Positions 49,441-58,290 of a stretch of 64,000 nucleotides of DNA are shown here, piece after piece. Position 1 is the stretch's first letter. The number at the start of each line of letters is the position of its first letter. This stretch comes from RGIG7213 sp045545665. Lineage in GTDB: Bacteria; Bacillota; Clostridia; Oscillospirales; CAG-272. The stretch is from NCBI GenBank assembly GCA_045545665.1, contig JAZQBL010000034.1, positions 1 to 64,000 on the forward strand. Direction: 5' to 3'. The notes under the pieces are model-generated. The model saw nothing but the letters and a program-made list of their open reading frames with translations. It was not told the DNA's origin and made no database searches. A program made the position numbers and the translations under genes.

Positions 49441-52110
49441 ATGAAAAAATATCTGCGAATTATTTCGGCATTTATTGCCATACTTACAGTACAGGCTATT
49501 GTACTTTCTTCCTGCGGACCGAAAAACGGTGCCGGTGAATCCGAAAGCGGATCTGAAAGTGAATCAGAAACGCTTCAAAATGAAGACGAATACACATTAC
49601 CGCTTGAAGACGGCTTTAATCAGCTCACGTTCTATTGGAACTATAACGGAACGTACGAAAATTGCGATATGTGGATATGGTGGGATGATAAACCGGGACA
49701 GGGGTATCTTTTCCACGAATGTCAATACGGTGCTAAGGTCGTGCTTAATGTACCTTCTGATGTAAACGAGGTCGGCTTTATCGTGCGCCGCGACTGCTCC
49801 GATCCCGGCGGAAGCGAATGGGGAAGCGCGACAAAGGATTTTGAACAGGACAGATTTGCGGTAATTGAGGGAAAAGAAACCTTCATTTATCTTAAATCGG
49901 GTGTAGGTAGTCAATACACCAGTAACGATGGAGGAAAAACTCTGGAAACTATGAAAAAATTTTTATTGGCTGAAATGGCTGACGAATATAAGATCAAATA
50001 CAGAATAACGCCGCAAGCGGAAATAACAGATCTATCTGCCGTAAAAGTATACAAGGGCGATAACGAGCTTGAGGTATCATCACTTTCAACGCTCGGAAGA
50101 TCTGCATCATGGGGATACGTCGAGATAAAAGAAAATCTTGATCTTTCGGCAAATTACCGTGTGGTTATAGAAGGCTACGGAGAAAAAACGGTAATACCGC
50201 TTGAAATATTTGACAGCGAATATTTTGCAAATGAATATCATTACGACGGCGATGACCTCGGTGCTACCGTAAAAGACGGAAAAACAGTATTTAAGCTCTG
50301 GGCGCCCACTGCATCAAAAGTGGTTATAAATCTTTTTACGGCAGGCAACGACGTTGATGCATATAAAAATGCAGATATGGTAAAGGGCGAAAAAGGTGTC
50401 TGGGAATATACCGATGAATGCGGTCACGGAACGTATTACACTTATACCGTTACCACGTGTGCAGGCACACAGGAAGCTGTCGATCCTTACGCAAAATCGA
50501 CAGGTGTAAACGGAAAAAGAGCAATGGTGACAGACCTTTCCAAAACAGATCCCGAAGGCTGGGATGATGTTGTATATAATTCATCAATATCAAGCTATTC
50601 GGAAGCGGTAATATGGGAAGTACACGTAAGAGATTTTTCAAATAAAATATCATCTTCACAATATAAAGGCAAATATCTTGCATTTACAGAAACGGGACTT
50701 GTCAACGAACACGGTAAGTCCGTCGGTATAGATTATCTCAAAGACCTCGGCATAACACACGTTCATCTGCTTCCCGTATACGACTACGCATCGGTAGATG
50801 AAAAAAATCCCGATTCTCAGTTTAACTGGGGATACGATCCCGAAAATTACAACGTCCCCGAAGGCAGCTATTCGACAGACCCTTATAACGGTGAAGTCAG
50901 AATAAAAGAATTCAAGCAAATGGTAATGGCGTTGCACGAAGCGGGAATAGGTGTAATAATGGACGTTGTGTACAACCACACCTACGATGCAAACAGCTCG
51001 CTTAACAAAATAGTACCTTACTACTATTACAGATATACCGAATCCGGCGCTAATTCTTCTGCAAGCGGATGCGGTAACGATACGGCATCCGAAAGATATA
51101 TGTACGGTAAATTTATGGTTGAATCCACATCATATTGGATGAGTGAATACAAGCTCGACGGTTTCCGTTTCGACCTTATGGGACTTCACGACCTGAACAC
51201 GATGCAGAATATCGAATCGGCAGTTCATACATTAAACCCCAATGCAATTATATATGGCGAGGGTTGGATGATGGGCTCGACGATCGACGGAAGCACTCAG
51301 GCAAACCAGTCGGAAATAAGCAAGATAACTCCCACAGGTAACGCCATCGGGGCGATCGCAGTGTTTAACGACGTAATACGTGACGGACTTAAAGGAAGCG
51401 TATTCGGCAAAACTTCGCAAGGATATATAAACGGTTCTCCGATGGGTGAAAATCTTTCAAAGGTGATATTCGGTATCAAAGGCGGTGTCGGTTTCGGCTC
51501 GTGGAGCGTTAAAGACTCAATGGTAATAAACTATATGAGCGCACACGATAATAATACGCTTTGGGATAAACTGCTTTTGTCTTCTCCCGCCTCTTCAGAT
51601 GATGAACGAAACAGAATGAACAACCTCGGTGCGGCGATAATTATGATATCGAAGGGAACTCCGTTCTGGCAGGCAGGTGAGGAAATGCTGAGAACCAAAG
51701 GCGGAGACGAAAACAGCTACAAATCCGATGATTCCGTAAACAATATAAACTGGTCGGTTCTGCAGGACGGAAGCAGGGAATACGCAACTATGCTCTACTA
51801 CAAAGGACTTATCGAAATGCGTAAAGCTTATAAGATATTCTCCGATAACGAAACGGAAATAAACTTTACGGAACTCGGAAGCGGTATGCTTCTCGTTGAT
51901 TTTATTAACGCAGACGGAACAAAAGCAAAGGCGATAATAAATCCTCATAAAACGGACATTCCGTATGTGCTTGACGGTGAATGGAATCTCGTTGCAACCA
52001 ATGAACTTTCCGGCTCATCCGTTATTGTTAAGGAAAGCGGTAAGGTGACGATACCCTCAATAGGCGTCAGAATATACGTAAACGACACTGCTGTAGTCGG
52101 AAATAATTAA
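49441..52110 (+). CDS. Type I pullulanase lipoprotein (GH13)
   Basis: An 889-residue surface lipoprotein that cuts alpha-1,6 branches in pullulan and starch. A signal peptide ends in a lipobox before SSCGPK; an acidic Ser/Glu linker follows. Then come a CBM41-like starch-binding domain (about 48-170), a linking domain, a CBM48/N-domain (about 275-340) and the GH13 barrel. Pullulanase marks are FNWGYDPENYNVPEGSY (about 460), DVVYNHTYD (about 506), DGFRFDLMGL (about 573), YGEGW (about 603) and SAHDNN (about 700). ATG 49441 is preferred over 49435, which lies directly on the ribosome binding site. It is followed by an amylase gene after 22 bases. Confidence 0.93.
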   Translation: MKKYLRIISAFIAILTVQAIVLSSCGPKNGAGESESGSESESETLQNEDEYTLPLEDGFNQLTFYWNYNGTYENCDMWIWWDDKPGQGYLFHECQYGAKVVLNVPSDVNEVGFIVRRDCSDPGGSEWGSATKDFEQDRFAVIEGKETFIYLKSGVGSQYTSNDGGKTLETMKKFLLAEMADEYKIKYRITPQAEITDLSAVKVYKGDNELEVSSLSTLGRSASWGYVEIKENLDLSANYRVVIEGYGEKTVIPLEIFDSEYFANEYHYDGDDLGATVKDGKTVFKLWAPTASKVVINLFTAGNDVDAYKNADMVKGEKGVWEYTDECGHGTYYTYTVTTCAGTQEAVDPYAKSTGVNGKRAMVTDLSKTDPEGWDDVVYNSSISSYSEAVIWEVHVRDFSNKISSSQYKGKYLAFTETGLVNEHGKSVGIDYLKDLGITHVHLLPVYDYASVDEKNPDSQFNWGYDPENYNVPEGSYSTDPYNGEVRIKEFKQMVMALHEAGIGVIMDVVYNHTYDANSSLNKIVPYYYYRYTESGANSSASGCGNDTASERYMYGKFMVESTSYWMSEYKLDGFRFDLMGLHDLNTMQNIESAVHTLNPNAIIYGEGWMMGSTIDGSTQANQSEISKITPTGNAIGAIAVFNDVIRDGLKGSVFGKTSQGYINGSPMGENLSKVIFGIKGGVGFGSWSVKDSMVINYMSAHDNNTLWDKLLLSSPASSDDERNRMNNLGAAIIMISKGTPFWQAGEEMLRTKGGDENSYKSDDSVNNINWSVLQDGSREYATMLYYKGLIEMRKAYKIFSDNETEINFTELGSGMLLVDFINADGTKAKAIINPHKTDIPYVLDGEWNLVATNELSGSSVIVKESGKVTIPSIGVRIYVNDTAVVGNN

Positions 52111-52132
52111 ATTAAGCTGAAAGGAAATGAAA

Positions 52133-53752
52133 ATGAAAAATATCATCACGTTATTTTTGGCGTTCGTCGCTATACTTTCATCAATTTGTCTTTCCGGATG
52201 CTCGGGAAACGATTCTGCAGATACTACGGATGCAGGTAATACAGCTCCTCCTATGGTCGATCCTATAGACAATAATTTCCGTACGTTTTATCAGATATTC
52301 GTCGGTTCTTTTTCAGATTCGAACAACGACGGCGTCGGTGATATACGCGGAATAATCAACCGAATGGATTATCTCAATGATGGAAATATAAATTCGGGAA
52401 AAAGTCTCGGCGTGCAGGGAATATGGCTTTCTCCCATATTCAGCTCGCCTTCGTATCACAAATACGATGCAAGAGATTACTATAAGATAGACAGACAGTT
52501 CGGTACAGAGGACGATCTTAAAGAGCTTATAGCACTGTGTAAAGAAAGAAACGTAAAACTCATTCTCGACCTTGCAATAAATCACACCTCGACCACAAAC
52601 GATTGGTTCGTTAAATTTAAAGAAGCGCGTGCAAAGGGAAATACTGAAGATAAATACTACGACTATTATACCTGCGTAACGGATTCGGAAAAGCAAAGCG
52701 GTATCACCTACCAGAAAATATCCAACACGGATTGCTGGTACGAATGTAATTTTTCAGGCGATATGCCGGAGCTTAATTACGATAATCCCGAGGTCAGAGA
52801 AGATATGCTTAACGTTGCAAAGTATTATCTTGATCTCGGAGTTGACGGATTCAGATTCGACGCCGTTAAGTACATCTATTACGGAAATACCGGAAAGAGT
52901 GTTGAATTCTGGGAATGGTACATGCAGCAGCTCAAAGCTGTAAAGCCCGATATTTACTGTGTCGGAGAATGCTGGTCGGGTGATAACGAAGTAATTGAAT
53001 ATTACAGTGCGCTCAACTGCTTTAACTTCACACTTTCCCAAGCAGAGGGAATGATTGCAAAAGCGGCAAAAAGCTTTTCTCTTGTAAACTATACTAGTTA
53101 TATTGAATCATATCAGGATATGATACTTGAAAAGGATCCCGATGCTATGATAATGCAGTTCTTGTCAAATCACGATATGGACAGAATTGCAGGTGCGTTT
53201 ATCAGTGAAAATAATATGAAAATGGCGGCAAACCTTTATCTTTTGTCTTCGGGTTCACCTGTCATATATTACGGCGAAGAGCTCGGTATGAAAGGCTCGC
53301 GCGGAAGTGAAAACACAGACGCAAACCGCAGACTTGCAATGCCTTGGGGAGATTCCGATACCGTAAGAAATCCCATCGGTGCAACTTATTCAAAGGACAA
53401 ACAGATAAAAACTACCGTCGCAACACAGACAGCAGACGAAAACAGTATGTATAATTACTACTGTAAGCTCATATCCGTACGCCATAAATATCCGGCTATC
53501 GCTTGCGGTGATTATACTTCGGTGTCGTGCGGAGATAAAAATCTCGGCGGATTTATGATAGAATATAACGGTGAAAAGCTGTGTGTCATTCATAACACTT
53601 CAACGTCGGAACTTTCCGTCGATCTTTCCGGCTGTAAAGACCTTGACGGATATCTGCCGAGCATTCTTTGCGAATATATCGGATCGTCAAATGCAAAGCT
53701 CGAAGGCACTGTTTTGACCCTCGGCGCACAAACAAGTGTAGTGATCGAATAA
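52133..53752 (+). CDS. Alpha-amylase lipoprotein (GH13)
   Basis: A 539-residue lipoprotein (lipobox before SGCSGND). The GH13 barrel begins FRTFYQIFVGSFSDSNNDGVGDIRG in parts (about 48-72) and has LDLAINHTS (about 143), DGFRFDAVKY with the nucleophile Asp (about 236-245), GECWSGDN with the acid Glu (about 276) and FLSNHDMDR (about 343). It makes malto-oligosaccharides from starch, consistent with the transporter just downstream. Start at 52133 follows AAAGGAA with 7 bases; 52127 lies too close. Confidence 0.92.
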   Translation: MKNIITLFLAFVAILSSICLSGCSGNDSADTTDAGNTAPPMVDPIDNNFRTFYQIFVGSFSDSNNDGVGDIRGIINRMDYLNDGNINSGKSLGVQGIWLSPIFSSPSYHKYDARDYYKIDRQFGTEDDLKELIALCKERNVKLILDLAINHTSTTNDWFVKFKEARAKGNTEDKYYDYYTCVTDSEKQSGITYQKISNTDCWYECNFSGDMPELNYDNPEVREDMLNVAKYYLDLGVDGFRFDAVKYIYYGNTGKSVEFWEWYMQQLKAVKPDIYCVGECWSGDNEVIEYYSALNCFNFTLSQAEGMIAKAAKSFSLVNYTSYIESYQDMILEKDPDAMIMQFLSNHDMDRIAGAFISENNMKMAANLYLLSSGSPVIYYGEELGMKGSRGSENTDANRRLAMPWGDSDTVRNPIGATYSKDKQIKTTVATQTADENSMYNYYCKLISVRHKYPAIACGDYTSVSCGDKNLGGFMIEYNGEKLCVIHNTSTSELSVDLSGCKDLDGYLPSILCEYIGSSNAKLEGTVLTLGAQTSVVIE

Positions 53753-53792
53753 ATAATTTTTCATTTCTTCAAAAAAGAGGGATAAACTGTGA

Positions 53793-53810
53793 TATGATCG
53801 GGGTATCATA
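53793..53810. promoter_or_regulatory. Inverted repeat after the amylase gene
   Basis: TATGAT (53793-53798) and ATCATA (53805-53810) are an inverted repeat with a 6-base centre in the 245-base gap before the binding-protein gene. The rest of the gap is AT-rich with no ORF. Function unknown. Confidence 0.35.
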
Positions 53811-53910
53811 ATATCCGTACAGTATCGAAGCATAAAAAACTTACTGTATTTGACGAATTTCCCGATAAGTGTATACTTTTTCTGTGTAAAAATACCCAAA
53901 ATTAACATTC

Positions 53911-53944
53911 AGCACTTGACAAAATGTGTAAAAAGTGCTATACT
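53911..53944 (+). promoter_or_regulatory. Promoter of the alpha-glucan transporter with inverted repeat
   Basis: TTGACA (53916-53921), 17 bases, TATACT (53939-53944). AGCACTT (53911-53917) and AAGTGCT (53933-53939) form a perfect inverted repeat that touches both boxes, a plausible site for a maltose-type repressor. No such regulator is encoded in the window. Confidence 0.7.
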
Positions 53945-53997
53945 TCTAAAGGCGTCATAAGACGCGAAAATATTTATTTTAAGGAGGAGTTACTCTT

Positions 53998-55572
53998 ATG
54001 AAGATGAGTAAAATCTTTTCTCTCATTCTCGCTCTTGTAATGGTTGCTTCTTGTTTTGCAGCCTGCGGAGGAGACGATGTAGGTTCTGACACTTCTGCTG
54101 ACAGCGGAAATGCTTCGTCTGAACTTGCAGGAACATATGATATCACTTTGTGGGTATCTGAAGTAGAAGGCGTGGCTGCATCGTTCCAGCAGCAGATCGA
54201 CGCTTTTGAAGCCGCTAACCCCGGCGTTATAATAAACGCTAAGGTTGAAGGCGTTGCTGAATCCGAATCAGGTTCTAAGGTTATTGCAGACGTTGCTTCT
54301 GCTCCCGACATCTACTGCTTCGCACAGGACCAGCTCGCTCGTCTTGTTCAGGCAGCAGCACTTGCTGAACCCGGTAAGGCAGCTACAGAAACGATCAAAA
54401 CGAACAATGATGCAGACTCCGTTGCAGCAGCAACAGTAGGCGGTAAACTCTACGCTTATCCTTTGACAAGCGATAACGGCTACTATATGTACTACGATAA
54501 GAGCATCATCACAGAAGAAGATGCTGAAAGTCTTGAAAAGCTTATTGCAGCTTGCGAAGCTAACAACAAGAAGATCCGTTATGCTTTGGAAGATTCTTGG
54601 TACACATCATCCTTCTTCTTTGCAACAGGTTGTCACTCTAACTGGACAACGAACGAAAACGGTGATTTTGTTTCCGTTGACGATACTTTTGCATCTCCCG
54701 AAGGCCTTATAGCTATGAAGGGTATGCAGAAGCTTGCTAAGTCTACAGCATACGAAGCTGACGCTAACGTATTTACAGACGCAGCTGTTGTAGTTACAGG
54801 TACCTGGAACGCTAACGCTGCTGCTGAACACTTTGGCGACAACCTCGCAGCTACAGACCTTCCTTCATTTGAAGTAGACGGCAAATCCTACCACCTCGGC
54901 TCATACAAAGGTAACAAGCTTATGGGTGTTAAACCTCAGAGCGACGCTAAGAAAGCAGCAGTTCTTTCTCTCTTGGCTCAGTACCTCACAGGCGAACAGT
55001 GCCAGAACGAAAGATATGAAAAATTCCAGTGGGGTCCTTCCAACAAGGCATCTCAGGCATCTGAAGCTGTTAAGTCCAACGTTTCCCTCGCTGCTCTTGC
55101 TAAACAGAGCGAACACGCTGTTCTTCAGGGTCAGATAGCGGGCGTTTACTGGGATACAGTTAAGCTCCTCGGTGCAGCTGCAAAGAATGCAGAAGATGAA
55201 GCAGCTCTCCAGAAGGGTCTTGACGACTACGCTGCGGCAGTTCAGAAGTTTATCACTTTGACTCCCGAACAGAGAGCTTCTTATACAATAATCGGTGCTG
55301 TTAAGGGCACAATGTGGGATACAGACTTCACAATGAAGGAAGATCCTAAGGGCACTTGGACATCCGAAGAAGCATTTGCTCTTGAAGCCGGTAACGAGTT
55401 CAAGGTTCGTCTCGGTATGGACTGGAAGGTTGCATACGGTAAAAACACCGACAATGCAGATGCAACAAACTCCAACAGAGGTAACTATGTTGTAGAAACT
55501 GCAGGCAACTACTATATCCAACTCGTAGTAAACGAAGACGGAACAGCAGTTATCAATTTGGTTGCTGCATAA
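53998..55572 (+). CDS. Maltodextrin-type ABC binding lipoprotein with extra C-terminal domain
   Basis: A 524-residue lipoprotein (lipobox before AACGGD, Cys23). Residues about 45-420 form the usual two-lobe maltose/maltodextrin-binding fold (YDITLWVSEVEGVAASF, then FEAANPGVIINAKVEGV and VGGKLYAYPLTSDNGYYMYY). A C-terminal part (about 428-524, GTMWDTDFTMKEDP, FKVRLGMDWKVAYG, GNYYIQLVVNEDG) looks like the small beta-domain found in SusE/SusF and some starch-binding proteins, unusual for an ABC binding protein. Alanine codons GCT/GCA dominate, suggesting high expression. AAGGAGGAG precedes the ATG. Confidence 0.85.
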   Translation: MKMSKIFSLILALVMVASCFAACGGDDVGSDTSADSGNASSELAGTYDITLWVSEVEGVAASFQQQIDAFEAANPGVIINAKVEGVAESESGSKVIADVASAPDIYCFAQDQLARLVQAAALAEPGKAATETIKTNNDADSVAAATVGGKLYAYPLTSDNGYYMYYDKSIITEEDAESLEKLIAACEANNKKIRYALEDSWYTSSFFFATGCHSNWTTNENGDFVSVDDTFASPEGLIAMKGMQKLAKSTAYEADANVFTDAAVVVTGTWNANAAAEHFGDNLAATDLPSFEVDGKSYHLGSYKGNKLMGVKPQSDAKKAAVLSLLAQYLTGEQCQNERYEKFQWGPSNKASQASEAVKSNVSLAALAKQSEHAVLQGQIAGVYWDTVKLLGAAAKNAEDEAALQKGLDDYAAAVQKFITLTPEQRASYTIIGAVKGTMWDTDFTMKEDPKGTWTSEEAFALEAGNEFKVRLGMDWKVAYGKNTDNADATNSNRGNYVVETAGNYYIQLVVNEDGTAVINLVAA

Positions 55573-55588
55573 TCAAAAAGATTTCATC

Positions 55589-55617
55589 AACCTTAAATAA
55601 ACGAGTTATTTAAGGTT
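55589..55617 (+). terminator. Hairpin after the binding-protein gene
   Basis: AACCTTAAATAA (55589-55600) pairs perfectly with TTATTTAAGGTT (55606-55617). No T run follows; more likely an RNA-stabilising stem than a terminator. Confidence 0.5.
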
Positions 55618-55628
55618 GGACGTTGAAG

Positions 55629-55690
55629 GCATTGTTAGCCGGCATACAGGGGACAAAAGCCTTGTGTCGGCCGACAATGCTTTCTTATTA
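55629..55690 (+). terminator. Large stem-loop between binding-protein and permease genes
   Basis: GCATTGT (55629-55635) pairs with ACAATGC (55674-55680), with an inner AGCCGGCATAC/GTGTCGGCC stem, followed by TTTCTTATT. It probably lets the binding protein be made in excess by partial termination. Confidence 0.65.
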
Positions 55691-55728
55691 TAACAAGGAG
55701 CAGTATAAACTCGGTTTATATTTTTACC

Positions 55729-57300
55729 ATGAAAAGATTAAACGATTTAGATTATTTAAAGCTAAATAAGTTTCAAGCTTTTTTGTATAAGCTGAAGCTA
55801 TTTTTCTGTGCTATTCCTTCTTTTTTTAAAAACCTCGGCTTGAAGATATTGAACTTCTTCACAAGCTGCGGCCGCGGTATCAAAAACGGAGTGCTCGATA
55901 TCATTACAACGTTTGTAAAAGGTAATTGGGCTGTAAAGCTTTCGTTTTTAATATTCGGTTTCGGTAATTTTTATTACGGACAGATATTACGCGGTATTCT
56001 GTTTTTACTTTTTGAAGTAGTATTTATTGCATATATGGTAGTTCCCAGCGGAGGCGCATATTGGCTTTCAAAGGTGAATTGGTTCCAAAAAGGTGCAACA
56101 GTCGGTACTGTACAGGGACATAAAGAATATCACGCCATATATGACGTTGACGTATGGGTGCCCGGAGACGACTCCGTAAAAGTACTCCTTTACGGTCTTT
56201 TAACCGTCATATTTATCATTGCTTTCATTTATACGTGGCGTTTGCAGATAAAACAGTGCCGTATCTGTATGGATATTACTGCAAAGGGCAAAAAAGTTAA
56301 AAGCGGTAAGGATGATATGAAGTCGTTACTCGACGATCAATTCCACAAAACTCTTCTTTCCTTGCCGATACTCGGTATCTGTGCTTTCACGGTATTGCCG
56401 ATCATTTACATGGTTCTTATAGCTTTTACGAGCTACGATGCCGCACACGACGGTTACTCAAACCTTTTCTCTTGGGTAGGACTTGAGCATTTCAACGAAC
56501 TGCTCAATTTCGGTCAGGGCGGTCTCGGTCTTGCTTTCGGCGAGATACTTGCGTGGACTTTGATGTGGGCGTTTTTTGCAACGTTTTCTAACTATTTTCT
56601 CGGAATGTTCGTTGCAATAATGATAAACAAAAAGGGAATCAAGATCAAAAAGTTCTGGAGAACCGTTTTGGTCATGACTATTGCGATTCCGCAGTTCGTA
56701 TCTCTTTTGTACGTTGCTAAACTTTTCGACAGATCCGGTATCATAGGCGGACTCATTTACGAATGGAATCTTTTGCCCGACTCGATGATGGCTGCCAACC
56801 AATTCTCACTTTGGCAAAATCCGCTGTCGGCAAGAATACTCCTTATCGTTTTGAACATTTGGGTAGGTATTCCTTATATTATGCTTATGGCAACGGGTAT
56901 TCTTATGAATATCCCGCAGGACCTTTACGAATCTTCCCGTATCGACGGTGCAAATACCTTCCAGCAGTACACAAAGATCACGCTCCCTTATATGATGTTC
57001 GTTATGGGTCCGTACTTGCTTACAAGCTTTGTAAACAACCTTAACAACTTCAACGTCATATACTTGCTGACTCAGAATAACCAGCTGTTGAATACAGAAC
57101 TCGGTACCCCCGGCGGTGTTTCCGTAACGTATACAGACTTGCTTATAACATGGCTGTATAAGATGACGCTCAACAGTACGGACAGTAAATACTATATGGC
57201 TTCAATAATCGGTATTCTCGTCTTTGTTGTCGTTGCGGTTTTGTCATTGATCGTATACAACGTAATTCCGTCCACAAGAAATGAGGAGGATTACAAATAA
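55729..57300 (+). CDS. Maltodextrin ABC transporter permease, MalF-like
   Basis: A 523-residue membrane protein. The C-terminal 300 residues are a binding-protein-dependent permease domain with the EAA loop ESSRIDGANTFQQYTKITLP (about 399-418), which contacts the ATPase. The N-terminal 200 residues add three helices and an extracytoplasmic piece (PSGGAYWLSKVNWFQ onward), an extension found in MalF of this type. It pairs with the next gene product; the two overlap by one base (TAATG). Confidence 0.9.
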   Translation: MKRLNDLDYLKLNKFQAFLYKLKLFFCAIPSFFKNLGLKILNFFTSCGRGIKNGVLDIITTFVKGNWAVKLSFLIFGFGNFYYGQILRGILFLLFEVVFIAYMVVPSGGAYWLSKVNWFQKGATVGTVQGHKEYHAIYDVDVWVPGDDSVKVLLYGLLTVIFIIAFIYTWRLQIKQCRICMDITAKGKKVKSGKDDMKSLLDDQFHKTLLSLPILGICAFTVLPIIYMVLIAFTSYDAAHDGYSNLFSWVGLEHFNELLNFGQGGLGLAFGEILAWTLMWAFFATFSNYFLGMFVAIMINKKGIKIKKFWRTVLVMTIAIPQFVSLLYVAKLFDRSGIIGGLIYEWNLLPDSMMAANQFSLWQNPLSARILLIVLNIWVGIPYIMLMATGILMNIPQDLYESSRIDGANTFQQYTKITLPYMMFVMGPYLLTSFVNNLNNFNVIYLLTQNNQLLNTELGTPGGVSVTYTDLLITWLYKMTLNSTDSKYYMASIIGILVFVVVAVLSLIVYNVIPSTRNEEDYK

Positions 57301-58184
57301 TGAAAAATACAAACAACTCAACGATAAAAAAGACAGGACTCGGTGCAAAGGCAAGCAGACGCCTCAGCAATACCGTTGTCTATATTATCCTCGTTCTTAT
57401 AACACTCATCTGGCTTTTCCCGTTTTTCGGCATCGTTCTCGAATCCTTCAGAGTTGAGTACCCCGGACAGGTAAGCTATCTCTGGCCCAAAGAGTTCGGA
57501 TTTGATAACTACGTCAAACTTTTTAAAGAAACCGACTTTTTCAGATGGTTTATCAACACCGGCATCATGGGTGTTGCAACAGCCGCTTTTCAGACTATTT
57601 TCATTCTTTCAATGAGCTACGTGCTTTCGCGTCTTCGTTTTAAAGGAAGAAAACTCTTGATGAACGTGATGCTCATTCTCGGAATGTTCCCCGGATTTCT
57701 TACGATGATACTTATTTATAAGGTATTTGTCGATCTCGGACTTACGATGCAGATGGCTCCCGTGGGACTCGTAATAGTTTACTGTGCAAGCAGTGCTATG
57801 GGATATTACGTATCAAAGGGCTTCTTCGATACGATCCCGAAAAGCCTTGATGAAGCGGCAAGAGTTGACGGTGCAACACGTTTCCAGGTATTTTACAAGG
57901 TTATTATGCCGCTTTCAAAACCTATCGTTATTTACACCATCCTTATGGGTTTTATGGCACCTTGGGGCGACTTTATGCTCGCAAGCTACCTAATTCACGA
58001 AAACAGCGAAGGCATGAACGTTGCTGTCGGTATGTTTGAGTGGCTTTCAAAAACTAACGTAAATACGAGTTATACTATGTTCTGTGCCGCAGGTGTTGTT
58101 GTGGCTATTCCCGTTACAGCTGTCTTCCTCGGCTTGCAAAAGTACTATGTTGAAGGCGTAACAGGCGGAGCGGTAAAAGGATAA
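57300..58184 (+). CDS. Maltodextrin ABC transporter permease, MalG-like
   Basis: A 294-residue permease with six helices and the EAA loop DEAARVDGATRFQVFYKVIMP (about 184-204). It forms the channel with the MalF-like protein. ATG overlaps the previous stop; GAGGA lies 10 bases upstream. Confidence 0.92.
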   Translation: MKNTNNSTIKKTGLGAKASRRLSNTVVYIILVLITLIWLFPFFGIVLESFRVEYPGQVSYLWPKEFGFDNYVKLFKETDFFRWFINTGIMGVATAAFQTIFILSMSYVLSRLRFKGRKLLMNVMLILGMFPGFLTMILIYKVFVDLGLTMQMAPVGLVIVYCASSAMGYYVSKGFFDTIPKSLDEAARVDGATRFQVFYKVIMPLSKPIVIYTILMGFMAPWGDFMLASYLIHENSEGMNVAVGMFEWLSKTNVNTSYTMFCAAGVVVAIPVTAVFLGLQKYYVEGVTGGAVKG

Positions 58185-58194
58185 GGAAAAAGGC

Positions 58195-58234
58195 GTGAAA
58201 GTCTTTCGATCCATTTTAATTTGAAAGCTTTCAC
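58195..58234 (+). repeat. Stem-loop between permease and ATPase genes
   Basis: GTGAAAGTCTTTC (58195-58207) pairs with GAAAGCTTTCAC (58223-58234). It lacks a T run and may set the relative level of the ATPase. Confidence 0.5.
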
Positions 58235-58290
58235 ATTTAAATTTCATAAAATATTTGTGCCGCCGCTGTTGCGGTGGAATGGAGATTATT

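Noticed and set aside
54901..55521. 206-codon Cys-rich frame antisense to the binding-protein gene
   Set aside because: Composition follows from the reversed GCT/GCA-rich codons; no promoter or ribosome binding site.
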